This document shows positions 33,891 through 46,205 of a stretch of 64,000 nt of DNA, piece by piece (within the stretch, counting starts at the first letter, position 1; each line of letters starts with the position of its first letter). Both the position numbers and the translations under genes were made by a program. This DNA is from Diphasiastrum complanatum (lineage: Eukaryota; Streptophyta; Lycopodiopsida; Lycopodiales; Lycopodiaceae), in NCBI GenBank assembly GCA_029204225.1, contig CM055092.1, forward strand, positions 82,105,786-82,169,785, read 5' to 3'. The notes under the pieces were generated by a model. The model saw nothing but the letters and a program-made list of their open reading frames with translations, did not search any database and was not told the DNA's origin.

Positions 33891-34143
33891 CAGTACAGTA
33901 ATATAGTAACAAACAACACAATGACAATAACAAAGCTGGAGATGGCGCTAATGACTCTACTGGAGATAGAGATGGCATAGGCTTTCTTTAGAAATGTCAC
34001 TTCTAATTCAAATTTTTGAGTGTTCCCAACTATTAAGAGGAAATGTTTCAGCATTTTGAGAGATTATATTTTAACTATAGTTAAACACCAATGAAGTTTG
34101 ATGTGACGAAACTAAGGTGCATTCATCTACATGGAAAGTAGTG

Positions 34144-34945
34144 GGGGCAGATGCGTAAAGAAGTTAGAAAATGATATTATAATTACTTTATAGTTATTTT
34201 TCTCTCTCCTACATGGCATTTCTTATAGGGCCCTCTTTGGGCCCACTCTAATGAGAGAAGCCTAGGAGAGTTAAAGAATCTCCAAGAGCCTCCATAGGCT
34301 TATGGAATGTCAAGAGACTCCTTCCATAACCTATGACTCTTTGAATGCCTTTCTTGTGGGAGTTGGGAACTCAATGGACACTTTAGAAGGGCGCCCTCCT
34401 ACTAGGTCCCATTGCCCAAGTTGTGCATATATACTTTGGTCCTAGACCAATTAAGTGATATGGTTCAAGGTTGAGACCCAAAGTTTAGAAAAGCATCATA
34501 AATGCCTCTACTCGGCTAGAGAGAGAAAATAGCAAGTACAAAACTCGTGGAGAGAGAGAGGGCACAAAGAGCTTGTCTCCAAATTTGCATTACACACAAA
34601 TTTCATCATCTTCTCAATGAGAGTACATCACATATATATAGATCCATGGACTCTTCTCCTACTTTGAGTTGAATTGGAGTTGTGGATCCACCTCTCAAGC
34701 TATCTAGACTTATCCAAGCCACCTCACTATGTCTAATTGTGCCACATAGTCTTTTCATGCATTAAATGTGGCATGTAAAGTACAAAATGGCAATTCCTAT
34801 GGTAGATCGAGTTTCTACTTCTACCTACCTTGAATATTTTATTCTAAGATGAGTCTATACTAAGCCAAAAGAGCTCAATTCATCTTTGGCATTTTTAGGA
34901 CACATACAACATTAGATAGATTTTTCAATATTTTGACATTCCACT
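34144..34945. other. Non-coding between the gene island and Copia-B
   Basis: No gene was found. It contains GGGCGCCCTCCTACTAGG near 34390, a phrase similar to GGGCGCCCTACTACCC at 25585, which raises the possibility that the same older repeat flanks both sides of the island. A short GA repeat lies near 34550. Confidence 0.35.
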
Positions 34946-35798
34946 TGTCAATTTTCAGAGAAAAAGGACAATCATAATTGCACTTATCAATCATTAAGAG
35001 TTATTGATTGATTAATCCAAAGATCTATCAAGCTCTAGGTGTTAGATCTTGATCTAGATGGTTTACACTATGATTTAAGCAAAAGCAATGGATCAAATGA
35101 TTAAAAACTTGGATGAGCAGCCTCACACATGTGGAGGATAGTACTTGTACAGCCTGCTTACAGATAGTAAAGTACTCAAGCTTAGGAATGCATTTCAATC
35201 ACAAAAACACAAGACAAATGTGGAAATTACAAGCAAACTAGAAACTGCCAATGTCACATCAACTTCTCATTGATTTGGTTGATCCCTTTATAGATCAAGT
35301 ACATTCACGAGCTGTGTACTTTCCAGCAAGCCTTGACACGTGTGAAGAGTTCCTAGTCATCCAGATCCACCAATGGGAGCCATATGTGCTCATTTCCCAA
35401 AGTTGACTATTCTCTTTGACTAGAAAACAAAAAGTTAGTCTTCCACATTTATAGAAATATTATCTATAAAATAGGATCTATTAGAATCTTCCGATCTTAT
35501 AAACTAGAAGCTTATCCACACGTGTGAATGATATCTTGACATGTGTGAGTAATAACTCATTCACATGGAAGTCCAATCTATTTACATAAAGTTTGACCAA
35601 TTTGACCAATTTCAAGATTCTACTCAAAGATCAATTTCACACTAGTGTAGGTATAGCTAAAATTAATCTAACTTTATTAAAGTGACTTATGTACATTGTT
35701 TCACACATGGGTACAGACTCCACATGTGTGATATCCTATCAAGATCAATTATCTTAAGATCTACAAAGTACATCAAGTTGCAAGTGATATTTTTAACA
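34946..35798 (-). repeat. Copia-B 3' LTR (complete)
   Basis: In plus orientation it runs from TGTCAATTTTC to TTTTTAACA (853 bp). On the minus strand it follows a polypurine tract (GTGAGGAGGAG) directly. Its first 330 bp (plus orientation) match the other LTR at 40357-40681 with few differences, indicating a fairly recent insertion. The 5 bp before it are CCACT. Confidence 0.85.
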
Positions 35799-35812
35799 CT
35801 CCTCCTCACTTC

Positions 35813-37374
35813 TAACTTGGCAAGTCTAATGTACATCTATCTACAACTCCAAGAGCATCTCTTAACTTGAAAAATGAATCTTTAGCCAAAGGTTTGGTTA
35901 AAATATCAGCTATGCACTCGGATGATGGCACATGATGAAGTTGAACCTCCTTGGATTACACCTTCTCCCTCACAAAGTGATGAGCTATCTCAATATGCTT
36001 TGTTCTAGCATGGAAGATCGGATTGGTAGCAATTTGTTGAGAAGCTTGATTGTCACAATAGATGCAAGGGATCTCCTCAGCCTTTAGCACTTGAAGCTCC
36101 ACCAAAAGTCTTCTTAGTCATAGGAGTTCTTTGGTTGTTGAAGTTAATGCCTTGTACTCGGCTTCATAAGAGGAAAGAGAAATTGTATCTTGCTTTTTGG
36201 AAAGCCAAGATATCACTCCTCCACAAAGAAAAGTGACAAATTCACTTATGGATCTTCTATCCATCTTGTCTTCTGCAAAATCTAAATCCGAAAATGCCCT
36301 CAAGTACAAGTTAGATCCTTGATAGAGAATGCCAAAAAATCTAGTAGAAGAGACATATCTAAGCACTCTCTTGGCACTTTTCCAATAATGCATCAAAGGA
36401 CCTTGCATATATTGACTTAACTTGCTTACACTATAACTCAAATCTGGTCTAGTGATTGTCAAATAGATTAAGGAGCCTATTAGCTTCCTAAAGAGTGTGA
36501 TGTCCTCAAAGGATGCTTCATCGCAATCATTAGTAACTTTACAAACTTGCTCCATAGGGGTGTCAACCCCCTTACAATCTTTCATGCCAAACCTTTCAAG
36601 AATGGAAGTAGCATACTTTGATTGACTTATAAAAGTAAAATCACTACCTCTAGTAACTTCTATTCCAAGTATGAACTTAAGAAGTCCTAGATCTACCATC
36701 TTGAATTCACTAGACAGAGAAGCTTTAACATTTCTTATGCCTTCACCATCATTTCCTGTCAATATGATATCATCAACATAAAGTACTAAAATGATGATCT
36801 TTCCATCATTACATTTTATGTACAAAGAAGGCTCATAAGATCTAATCAAAAAGCCAAGAGAGTAGAGAAAATCATGGAACCTAGAGTACCAAGCTCTAGG
36901 TGCTTGTTTCAAGCTATATAGGCTCTTCCTTACGTGGCAAACCTTGTCCTCCTCACCATCCTTGATGAACCCCTCAAGTTGCAACATGTATATTTCCTCC
37001 TCCAAGTAGACATTGAAGAAGGCATTGGTCACATCCATTTGATAGAGATTCCATTGAACAAAGTAGCAATACAAATGATCAATTTAATGGCTACAAGCTT
37101 TGCTACAGGAGCAAATGTTTCTTCATAATCTATGCCTTTAGTTTGAAGAAATCCCTTAGCAACCAATCTAGCTTTGTACTTACTTATAGATCCATCTTGA
37201 TTGTACTTTAATCTATAGATCCACTTACATGCAAGGGGCTTCTTCCCATATGGAAGGTGTACAAGATTCCAAGTTTGATTATCTATCAAGGCATCAAACT
37301 CTACTTGCATTGCATCTCTCCAAACTTGTGATCTATTTGCATCTTCATAACATGATGGCTCTTCAAGCATTGTG
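35813..37374 (-). pseudogene. Copia-B reverse transcriptase and RNase H
   Basis: Two frames joined by a frameshift at about 37070: the N-terminal part (37370-37029) has [20 protein letters not shown] and [20 protein letters not shown]; the rest (37074-36118) has [44 protein letters not shown] (YVDD at about 36785) and RNase H with SSYEAEYKALTS. A nonsense codon replaces a conserved Trp after KELL at 36118. The frame continues with HIEIAHHFVREKV and ADILTKPLAKD up to the polypurine tract. Only a few lesions are present. Confidence 0.85.
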
Positions 37375-37385
37375 GTTAGAAAAGA

Positions 37386-39232
37386 TTAAGAGGTAGAAGG
37401 AGTTGTGTCTTCCCTTTGCTTCCCTTTCTCAAAGTATGTGAGCCTTGAAGGCTCGACCTTGCTCCTTGTGGATCTTCTCAGCTCCTTTGGAACTTGATTT
37501 TGATATTCCAAAAGATCATTTTCAAGAGGCTCCTCCTCGGATGTTGCAAGATCTTCATCACCTAAAAGATTAGATGCATTTAAAGACAACTTGTAACTTT
37601 GAGATTCATCAAATAAGACATCCTTGCTAACTTTTACTTTGCTTGAAATAGGAACAAATATCCTATATCCTTTGCTATTTTCACTATAGCCTACAAATAT
37701 TCCTTTGAAGGAAGTTGCATCTTCTTTCCTTCTAGTTTTCAAAGGAATGTGGACATAACATATACATCCAAACAATTTAAAATCTTTTAAATTGGGCTTA
37801 TTGCCAAACAAGGCTTGAAATGGTGAGATCCCACCAATAGCACTGCTAGGAAGCCTATTACATAAGTAATTAGCACAAGTTATGGCCTCCCCCCAAAAAG
37901 AGATGGGTAGAGATGCATCAAGTCTTAAAGACTTTGCACATTCACAAAGGCTCCTATTTTTCCTCTCGGCCACCCCATTTTGTTGGGGGGTGTAGGGACA
38001 AGTGAGCTCTCTCTTAATGCCATTGATCTCACAAAAGTCTCTCATCTTGTTGGAGATATACTCTCCTCCATTATCACATCTTAGAACTTTAATGCAAAAA
38101 CAAAGTTGCTTTTCCACTAGAGACTTAAACTTTACAAAAGCTTCATATACAAAGGCAATAATTCAATCCAAGTGTATCTAGTACAATCATCTATAAAAGT
38201 CACATACATTAAAGCACATCCATTACTTTCATGAGAAAAAGCATGTACATCCGAATGGATAAGACCCAAAGGTGAGGTAGATCTTGTTAAAGATCTCTTG
38301 TAGGAAGTCTTGTGTGACTTTGCAAGGCCACATGCCTCACATACTTTGCCACACTTCTTAAAAGCTTTTGGTAGACCAATAGCTAGCTCCTTTGATGCCA
38401 TGGATTCCATTGATTGAAGATTAGGATGGCCCAATCTTTTGTGCCAAAGCTCCATTTGAGTCAACTCCTCCCTAACCATATTCATACTTTCAATACCCAC
38501 ATTAGCATCCAACTGAAAGAGCCTTCCTTGCTTAATGCCACTAGCTATGCACTTATCTCTTTTCAAGATGGAACACAATCCATTTTTTAAATGTACATCT
38601 AGTCCATTGTCCATTCTATTGACCAACACTAAGCAAGTCTTTTTTGTAATGGATGGAACATACAAAACATTATGAAGATCTATCCTCTTAGATGATCTTA
38701 AGCATAATGGAATAGATCCTATGTCATCTATCTTACATTCTTGATCACTAGCAGTGTAGATTGACTTTTTAGAATCATTACAAGAAAGTAGAGTAGAAAA
38801 ATAATGCTTGTTGAATGACACGTGGGAACTAGCCCCACTATCAATCCACCATGTCTCTTGGCTTGATCTTGCTGTATATGCGACCATGAAGGATGTGTTG
38901 AAGCCATCCTCTTCCTCCTCCCCTTGTGCAAGATTGCCTTGATCTTCACTCCCTTGTACATTCTTCTTCTTATAACATTCGGAAGCAAAGTGTCCTTTAT
39001 TCCCACAAAAGAAACACTTTAGCTTGGCTTTGTTCTTTTGCTTCCCTTTGGAGGTAGATCCTCCATCCTTTGCCTCGGCCTCCTTGCCTTGGATCTTCTT
39101 GAAAGGATGAGTCTTCTTTTTGCCTTTAGATGTGAAGTTTGCTTCCTCATCACCATTATGTAGTGACAAGGATCCCATTCTTGTTTTGAGGTGTAGAAGC
39201 CTACTCTCCTCGGCCACAAGAACATTATGCAA
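37386..39232 (-). pseudogene. Copia-B knuckle, protease and integrase
   Basis: The upstream frame (39232-38132, 366 residues) contains CFFCGNKGHFASEC, a perfect CCHC knuckle, WWIDSGASSHVSF (protease DSGA), MELWHKRLGHPNLQSM and IHSDVHAFSHES (first integrase Asp). A frameshift at about 38125 leads to the second frame (38117-37386) with LRCDNGGEYISN (second Asp), QQNGVAERKNRS (Glu), and LFGCICYVHIP. All three DDE residues are kept, so the ancestor was autonomous; a single frameshift separates them. Confidence 0.88.
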
Positions 39233-39256
39233 TTTATCAATTGATGGAAGTTGGTC

Positions 39257-39765
39257 TTGAATAGCAAAAGATTAAACTAGATTAGAGAACTCATCTCCTA
39301 ATCCATTCAAAATTACTTGTACTAGCTCATTGTCTTGGATCTTCTCTCATATAGATCCCAATTCTTTGTTCAAAGATTTTATCCTTAGGACACACTCTTG
39401 TCCATTTTCTCCACTTCCCCTCATGCTTTGCAAGATCAAGCTTCTTAGCATAAGCACTATTGAAGTCTTATTGGATTCATAAATGTTCTTTAGTGAATCC
39501 CAAGCCTCTTTTGATGAGGTACAAGAAGCCACCTCCTTCAAGAAGTCATTGCTTACATCAACTTTAAGCAACGTAGGGCTAATCTAACCCTCTTCTTGTA
39601 TTTTTGTTGTTCTTGGGCAGCTTGAGGCTCTTCCTCAACTCCTAAAACAATACCAAAGAGGTCATGGACCACAAGTAGTGATTCCATCCTGACTTTCCAA
39701 ATGGAATAGTTTGTGAAAGTTAGTTTCTCACTAGATTCTAACATATATCCACCCATGGATGACAT
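39257..39765 (-). pseudogene. Copia-B gag
   Basis: From the ATG at 39765: MSSMGGYMLESSEKLTFTNY then WKVRMESLLVVHDLF, the copia gag start. A frameshift near 39560 moves to LKVDVSNDFLKEVAS and KEAWDSLKNIYESNK. The stop at 39345 precedes the rest of gag, which joins the knuckle frame. A gag with the same layout is encoded by the plus-strand element at 61265. Confidence 0.8.
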
Positions 39766-40343
39766 TGTGAATAAAAGCCTATGAGATACACAAATATCTC
39801 TTGATAAAGAGTGATCTAAGATAGATTTCTAGCTTTCCAAGAATCCTCTAATCTCGGCCCAATCAATCCTAATTCAACTTGGATGATGGTATAATAGATC
39901 TACTTCAAATATCCTAGCAAATCACTCCGCCAAAAAATTGATTCTAGTACAATTTTGATATTTCACACACACTTAAGATTTGAACAAATCAGCCTTATAG
40001 ATCTGATCTAATGATTCAAAATGAATTGCTTCAATGACTCAAATCACTATTTGATCATTAGCATTCAATAGATTGAACCTAGATCTAGGCAATGCACAAA
40101 AAACCTTGAATTTTGGACTAATATGCACATTTTTGAGTAAAAAACATGAAAGGAAGTTAATTTGAAGGTTGTTGTACGGTTTCACACGTGTGGACAATAC
40201 TTCAACAGCCCAAAAATTGACCTTGACCAAAAATAATAATGATACATCTCTCCTTGAACTCGCCCTGTCAAGTAAAACTCAACAGCAACACATTGTCAAT
40301 GATTTCACAAGAACTATTAATCATTTAGATCACTCTTAGAATT

Positions 40344-40356
40344 GGCTTTGATACCA
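40344..40356 (-). other. Copia-B primer-binding site
   Basis: On the minus strand TGGTATCAAAGCC, an initiator-Met-type PBS, sits directly inside the LTR that begins at 40357 in plus coordinates. The identical PBS occurs on the plus strand at 57816. Confidence 0.9.
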
Positions 40357-40681
40357 TGTCAATTTTCAAAGAAAAAAGACAATTATGATTGTACTTATCA
40401 ATCATTAGGAGTTATTTATTGCTTAATCCAAAGATCTATCAAGTTCTAGGTGTTAGATCTTGATCTAGATGCTTTACACTATGATTTAAGCAAGAGCAAT
40501 GGATCAAATGATTAAAAACTTGGATGAGCAGCCTCACACGTGTGGAGGACAGTACCTGTATGGCTTGTTTACAAAGAGTAAAGTACTCAAGCTTAGGAAT
40601 GCGTTTCAATCACAAAAACACAAGACAAATGTGGAAATTACAAGCAAACTAGAAATTGCCAATGTCACATCAACTTCGCAT
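40357..40681 (-). repeat. Copia-B 5' LTR, truncated by a hAT end
   Basis: It matches 34946-35272 until CAACTTC, then stops at 40681. TAGAGTGTTATTAG, the outer end of the left hAT arm, begins at 40682. About 530 bp of the LTR are missing, including the outer end, so no target duplication of Copia-B can be read. Confidence 0.85.
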
Positions 40682-41639
40682 TAGAGTGTTATTAGTCCAT
40701 GTGGCCTTTTCCTAACATACATGCACTATCACATGTTCTCTAAATTGTGTTCAATACATGGAGCTTTTTGTGGGCTTAAGATGCCCATTCATTTGATAGT
40801 CGTGGTTGTATTATTTTATGATTTGTCATACAATTCCACTAGATGGCATCACAAGTTCAATACACAGGCCACGTGGCTTTACTGAAACTCGGTTACATTA
40901 TGTTGACCACACAAATGTCGTATATGAATCTCAAGGTCATTCATATTTCTAGCATATTGACTTTGGGACTTACCATTGTATTGTTGAAGGCAAATAGGAA
41001 GTAGTTGTGGACTGGGAGCTTTAGTATTATGAAAATTGATGTCAATTTCTTTGAGCCCATGAGCGGGATCCCTTCTATCATGGGGGAGCTTATCCTCTTT
41101 TATTACAATGTAATCTAATTGATTCTTTGGATATGAAGTTGAGATAAGTTCTAAGGTTAGTCATTTCTTTTACACATAGATGCATCTCATTCCAGAACAC
41201 AACAATCCAAGAGCATTGTGAAATGGTTCCGGAATTCTGTAGGGTTCAGAAACATTGCAATTTTTTTTTTGGAAACATGTGTGGAGTGGGGAAAAACAAC
41301 ATATAGCCTTGTAAAAAAAAATCTCAAACACATTACAAATTCGCAAACACTACTTACTAACTGAACATGCTGCATACCAAAAGTTAAAACTAAAACTTGA
41401 AGGTTTAAAGGCAATCACATAGTGCATACTACAATGCTAAGTGTATATGATACAAAAGAAAGACTACTGGTCCACATTCCACACATGCCTCATGAGAATG
41501 ATCAAGATGTCTGATATCATAAATGTTAAAGCCCTGATATACACAATGAGTGGGCGAATGCCCAAGTACATGAGTATAATAGATGGACAATGGACAATAG
41601 ACTCATAGACCGACAATGGACAATAGACTCATAGACCAA

Positions 41640-42175
41640 TGAATCTCTATGACTCAGATTCATCATGGTCAGATGGGGATTCCTCCTCATCACAACCACT
41701 AGTAGATGAGTATGAAGATAAGGAATCCTCCTCAAGTATATGTGGTTGTGTCAATGAACCTCTGCCTATTCCTATGCCTCTGCCCTTGCCCTACCTCCCT
41801 TGACTCTCCCTTTGCTTCTGCCCTCTGCCTTTTGCTTCAGCCTCTGACTCTAGGTTTACCAAGGCCTCGCCGGAGGGCCGCTGCTCGCTCCGCCTATGAT
41901 GCTCTTGCCTTGGGCTCACCATGTAAATCCATCAAGTGTACCCTACACCTACCTAGCCAAGTACATGAGTATGATAGATGGACAATGGACAATAGACTCA
42001 TAGACCAATGAATCTCTATGAATCAAATGCATCATGGTCAGATGGGAATTCCTTCTCATCACTATGACTACTAGATGAGTAGGAAGATAAGGAATCCTCC
42101 TCAGATATGTGCGGCTGTGTCCATGAATCTCTGCCTCTGCCTATATCCATGCCCTTACCTCTAGGTCTATTTGTT
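41640..42175 (-). repeat. Duplicated tail segment in the left hAT arm
   Basis: Two copies of a 210- to 240-bp segment (about 41640-41890 and about 41960-42175) share GATGAGTA.GAAGATAAGGAATCC and TCTATGA.TCA. On the minus strand they encode an Arg/Gly-rich then acidic tail ending in DEEEFP. The same duplication occurs in the right arm, so it predates the inverted duplication. Confidence 0.6.
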
Positions 42176-42788
42176 GAGAAATATTAGGGTTGGCTGATAA
42201 TCCTCGGTGCATGAATTTATCAGATTCAAGCTTTGTTTCGATCGCTCAAAGATAGTTGTACTTGATCTGAGCTTCGAAGTCACTTGAATCCATACAATCA
42301 ATTTTGTAGACATGCATGAAGTAGATTGATTTAGACTTAATTGTGAAAGTGAAAAAGAACAAATGTTAGAGCATTACAATGACACGTACTATCATTCATA
42401 TTAATACTTTAATCTACGAATCAATTTATCTGCATGACTACAACTCACATGAAAATATAGATAATGCAAACGACACGACACGACAAATTTTGAAGTTTTG
42501 AAACAATTTTGACTTAGTCGAAGAATGCATACAAGTCTGAATGCAGTTGCATGCACAATCTTTCTAACACAATCCTCTATGATAACATAGAGAAAGATCA
42601 AATAAGGCACAACTGAAAAGTAACGTATCATTAGAATAAGAGTAACCCTTTTGTCACGTGAGCAAATAATGGATGGAGACATAGAAATCCAACACTACCA
42701 AGGCCTCGCTGGGGCCGCTACTACTCCCTTTGCATGTGATGTTGTTGCCTCTGGCTTGACATCTAAATTCAACAGGCGCACCCTATGC

Positions 42789-43471
42789 CTACCCCCTACC
42801 TCTTTGTATAGGCTCAGCTTGTGTCTTGACATCTAGATCCATCCACCCCACATCATCTCCAATGTCCATCTCCATCGTCATCCAAGGCCTCATCCTCATC
42901 ATCATCCAATCCCCCCTCAACCTTATCCTCACCCTTCTCTCCTGCATCTTTTGCATCAACTTTGGCCATGGATCTATTGTCTTGCGTTGCCTCCTATCAT
43001 GACATGCCAGTTCCCGATGATACTCTAATATCTCATCATCATCCACAACATGTGTGTGTGCATGGCCTGCTGCAATATCCAAGGATCTAAGGCATTCATT
43101 GGGATTCACCTGTCTAGGTGTACCATCTCTCTACATGTGCTTGACTAGCCTCAAGTTGGTGGTGCAATAAACTAACATGTTCAGTTGGAAAACGTTGAGC
43201 CACTTGTGTCTCTTTGTGTGCATAAGAGACAAGTGCTCCAGTTTCACTCACAAGCCGAAGCAGAATAATTCTAAACAAGGATGTGAGTGGCAAGAGCAAT
43301 GATATCAGGGGTAGATTTGCCTACCGCACCCCACCATGTGAGCGGCTTTGGCAAAAACTCATCATACTCACCTTGACATCCAATGAAACATCCATGTCTA
43401 CTCTCAAAATCTAGCATATGTCTCTTGATCCTGCGCAACAAGGGGCCATGACTTGCAATAAGACGTGACAT
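42789..43471 (-). pseudogene. hAT transposase C-terminal dimerisation region (left arm)
   Basis: From 43471: MSRLIASHGPLLRRIKRHML, then FLPKPLTWWGAVGKSTPDII (the WW motif of the hAT dimerisation domain) and, across stops and frame changes, NYSASACE and NWST, matching the SSACERNWS signature of DUF659-type hAT transposases. Next come AQRFPTEHVSLLHH and the frame NPNECLRSLDIAAGHAHTHV with a Met/Arg/Asp-rich end. The N-terminal BED finger and the catalytic core are absent. Confidence 0.75.
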
Positions 43472-43787
43472 TGTTAGATTCTCAAAATGAACTGGTCATC
43501 AAAAAGCACATGCCAAAAATGAATTGTTCACAATTAAATGAGTGCTTGGAGGACAGCCGTGACCTGGATACACATTCTGTGTGTATGTCCTCTAGCCGTC
43601 GACATATGTGTGTATGGCCCTAGTAGCCCACATAACGGTGAAGCAAATGAGCAAATGTGTGTATGGGCTTATGGAAGAAATTCCATCTGTCAAACCACTT
43701 CACTCAGATAGCTAATGTCCTACATAATAGAGAAAAGAAATCATTGTATTGTAGGAACAAAAAATTCAACAATGCTAAAAGCTTTCA

Positions 43788-45460
43788 CAAATCAAATGCA
43801 CCAAATAGCTTTCACCTTTTTAAATGGATGATGTCACCTGTCCGTGCATAAAAAAAAAGAAGCATAAAGCAGACATCAAATTCCGACGGATAATACAGAT
43901 GTTGGAATCTGACATCCGTGACCGAATTCTCAAAGCCGCATCATTTTTCTAGGGTTTTCTTATTTTTTTATTCTTGCAGGAGATTGTTGGAGATTGGCTT
44001 TTGGCGCTTCTTCTCAACTCTATCAATTCCATTTCTCTCATTCCAAGTAGGATTCTTTTGTTTTGTTTGTGCAACTAAGATTTCTTTCTTTGTAACTTTT
44101 TCTTGTACACTATCGTCCTTGTATTGTATATTTTGTGTAGTTAAACACAAATATGTGTCTTAGTGATTTATGATCATGAGCGAATGAGAGAGGAAGAGAA
44201 GGATGTGTGTGAGAGACAAAAAGAGCAAGAAAAATACTGATAGAAGAGTTTGATTTAATATTATGTTCCTTGTAAATTTTAGGGTTTAGATTTTATGTTA
44301 TGTTCTTTGTGAAATAGTGTGAGACTGAGAGCTCTTGAGGTTTGAATGAAGATCATAACCAGCTCCACCATCAAAGATGTAGAGCTACCACTTTTTCTCA
44401 CTGATTGATCCAGTATGGCTATCTTGTTGCTAATCCCTATCGAGCCATAAAGGGTAATCCATCGTTGCCTGATACATGTAAAATGAGATATTAGCTAGAG
44501 AAAGCTAGTGAAGCGTGTTTGGTATGATGGCATTTATGTTGAAAATCAGAACTCAAAATGAACTTTGAAGAGTGCCATTGACTCACTATCTCCGTTGCAA
44601 GCTTGAGATTTCTTGGATATGGGGTGCTTAATTATCTCCGCTCTATGAGTTAGAACCCAGTTTTCCTTGCAAGATATATGGAGAGCTGGCCTACCATCGT
44701 TGCTAGATGAGTGAGTCATCTAACCATTCAATCACATTATAGCCGTTGAGGAATTGAACGTTGACTTCCAAAATACTGAAAGATTATTGCTGATTTCCAA
44801 AAGAGAGTTGAGAGATGCGATTATTAACATCGCTACCTCTATAATACATCTGACCATCGCTGCTACTACTTTGCAAGCCTTCACTATGCCTATGAGTATT
44901 AGATATGAAGGAAAGCCATCACTGAAGCTAGTTGTCAGATCATAGACTTAGCTAACTGAGCCTTCACGACCATGAACAAGGAGTTTGCAACTGTTGTCTA
45001 AAGCTGATCTATCAACGACTTGAGAGCACTTCTTCGCTTTCCGGCTACATGCATATGTACTCAGAAATAGGTATGGCTTTATCTATTTTCAGTTCGTTTT
45101 ATCTGTCATTTTTCGTAATTTTTTATTTTTCGTATGCACTTCGAATTCCTGTCGATTGGAGTATGTTTGGTTGCAATTATGCTAGTTTCCATACCAGTTT
45201 ACGAATGGGTTCGTAGTGTATTAGTGACTTGATTAATATTGTGAATCATAGTTGATCTAAATATTCATTCTGTGTGTTTGAAACGATTGTAAGAGGTTAA
45301 TTGCTATGTAGTACTATATGCCATACATAGTATATTTGCGGTTCTTGTCATAATCTCCACACTGAAGTAAAAATTCGTATCATGATTTTAGCTTTTTAGC
45401 AGTGTCTAAATCTCGACACATTTAAAATCCATCAGATTTCGAAGGAAGAAAAAAAAAAAG
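43788..45460. other. Spacer with no recognisable gene
   Basis: No protein-like ORF beyond about 80 residues. It starts with AAATTCCGACGG and GTTGGAATCTGACATCCG near 43880-43910, words that also compose the array at 45461. A region around 44340-45010 has loosely repeated phrases (AGCTCCACCATC, TATCTCCG) of unknown meaning. Confidence 0.4.
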
Positions 45461-45732
45461 TGTCGGATTCCGACGGCCATGTGGCAAAAAAAAAAAAATG
45501 ATTTTATTTTTTTGTCGGAATCCGATGTCCACGTGGAAAAAAAAAATAAGTAATTTTTTTTCATGGTTTTCTTTTTGCCACGTGGACGTCGGATTCTGAC
45601 GGCCCGGTCACGTGGACGTCGTATTCCGAAGTCCACGTGGCAAGAAAAAAAAAAATTTCAGGTTTTTTTTTTTTTTCACGTGGATGTCGGATTAAGATGG
45701 CCGGGCCGGCCACGTGGACGTCGGACTCCGCA
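45461..45732. repeat. Array of G-box/ACGTC-containing units separated by A/T runs
   Basis: Six diverged units of about 40-60 bp, in both orientations, built from CCACGTGGACGTCGGATTCC and its complement, with A- or T-runs of 8-14 bases between them. CACGTGG is the core of G-box/ABRE elements bound by bZIP and bHLH factors. The array lies 470 bp downstream of the CXE stop codon. Confidence 0.65.
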
Positions 45733-46205
45733 CAAGTCAATTTGAATGCTGTTCTTACTTCGAATCTCATATATATAATATAAGCGCAATTCCATATTTA
45801 TCTACAGATGTGTAGTTTAATCATGAAGATCTCAACGCATCTGAAAAATGCACAGAAAAGATGGACATTGGAATATTAGACTCTCTCTGGACTGCATGTA
45901 TGTATGTAGACAGTTAGCAGCAGCAATACTGAACTCAGATGAGAAGATCAACTCTTTAATAAACCATGGATATCAGCTCTTCCATGAAGATGAAATAAGC
46001 AACAGAGCAATTTTCAAATTCTAGTTTTGCTTCAACCGCACAAACCATATCACACTTATTGCTCTAATTCCATATTAACAAGGCTGTTGCATCTCCAGAT
46101 TCTCCACAGAGAATGAGAACAGCAGCAAACAGTTTAGCGAGTGCTCGATGACGATTAAACACCAAAACAAAGAATAAAAAGAAGCCAAAGGTGTGTGCAA
46201 CCTCT

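Larger units (their letters stand above)
25669..34143. mobile_element. Candidate large DNA-transposon-like gene island
   Basis: This 8.5-kb block has no retroelement protein domain. It contains intron-bearing genes on both strands, including an H3-like domain, a C48-type protease and a transposase-like gene. The candidate ends share the inverted word ACTACTTT and a nearby ATG.GATGAAT segment (plus at about 25671, minus at about 34142). The ends are short and imperfect, so the boundaries are tentative. Ulp1-like proteases travel with several plant DNA transposon families, which supports a transposon reading, but no classic complete transposase is visible. Confidence 0.35.
40682..43787 (-). mobile_element. 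hAT-derived left arm of a large inverted repeat
   Basis: This arm of 3.1 kb matches the reverse complement of 49777-52968 along its length, with indels (the right arm has about 90 bp more near 52640-52730). The outer end TAGAGTGTTATTAG fits the YARNG start of hAT terminal repeats. The arm encodes the C-terminus of a hAT transposase pointing towards this end. The inner end at GCTTTCA (43787) is not a terminal repeat, so each arm is the 3' half of a hAT element. Confidence 0.75.

Noticed and set aside
25669-34143. Endogenous giant-virus insertion as the source of the H3-like gene
   Set aside because: Giant viruses can encode histones, but the genes here have plant-like GT-AG introns and no viral hallmark protein was found, so a eukaryotic mobile element fits better.
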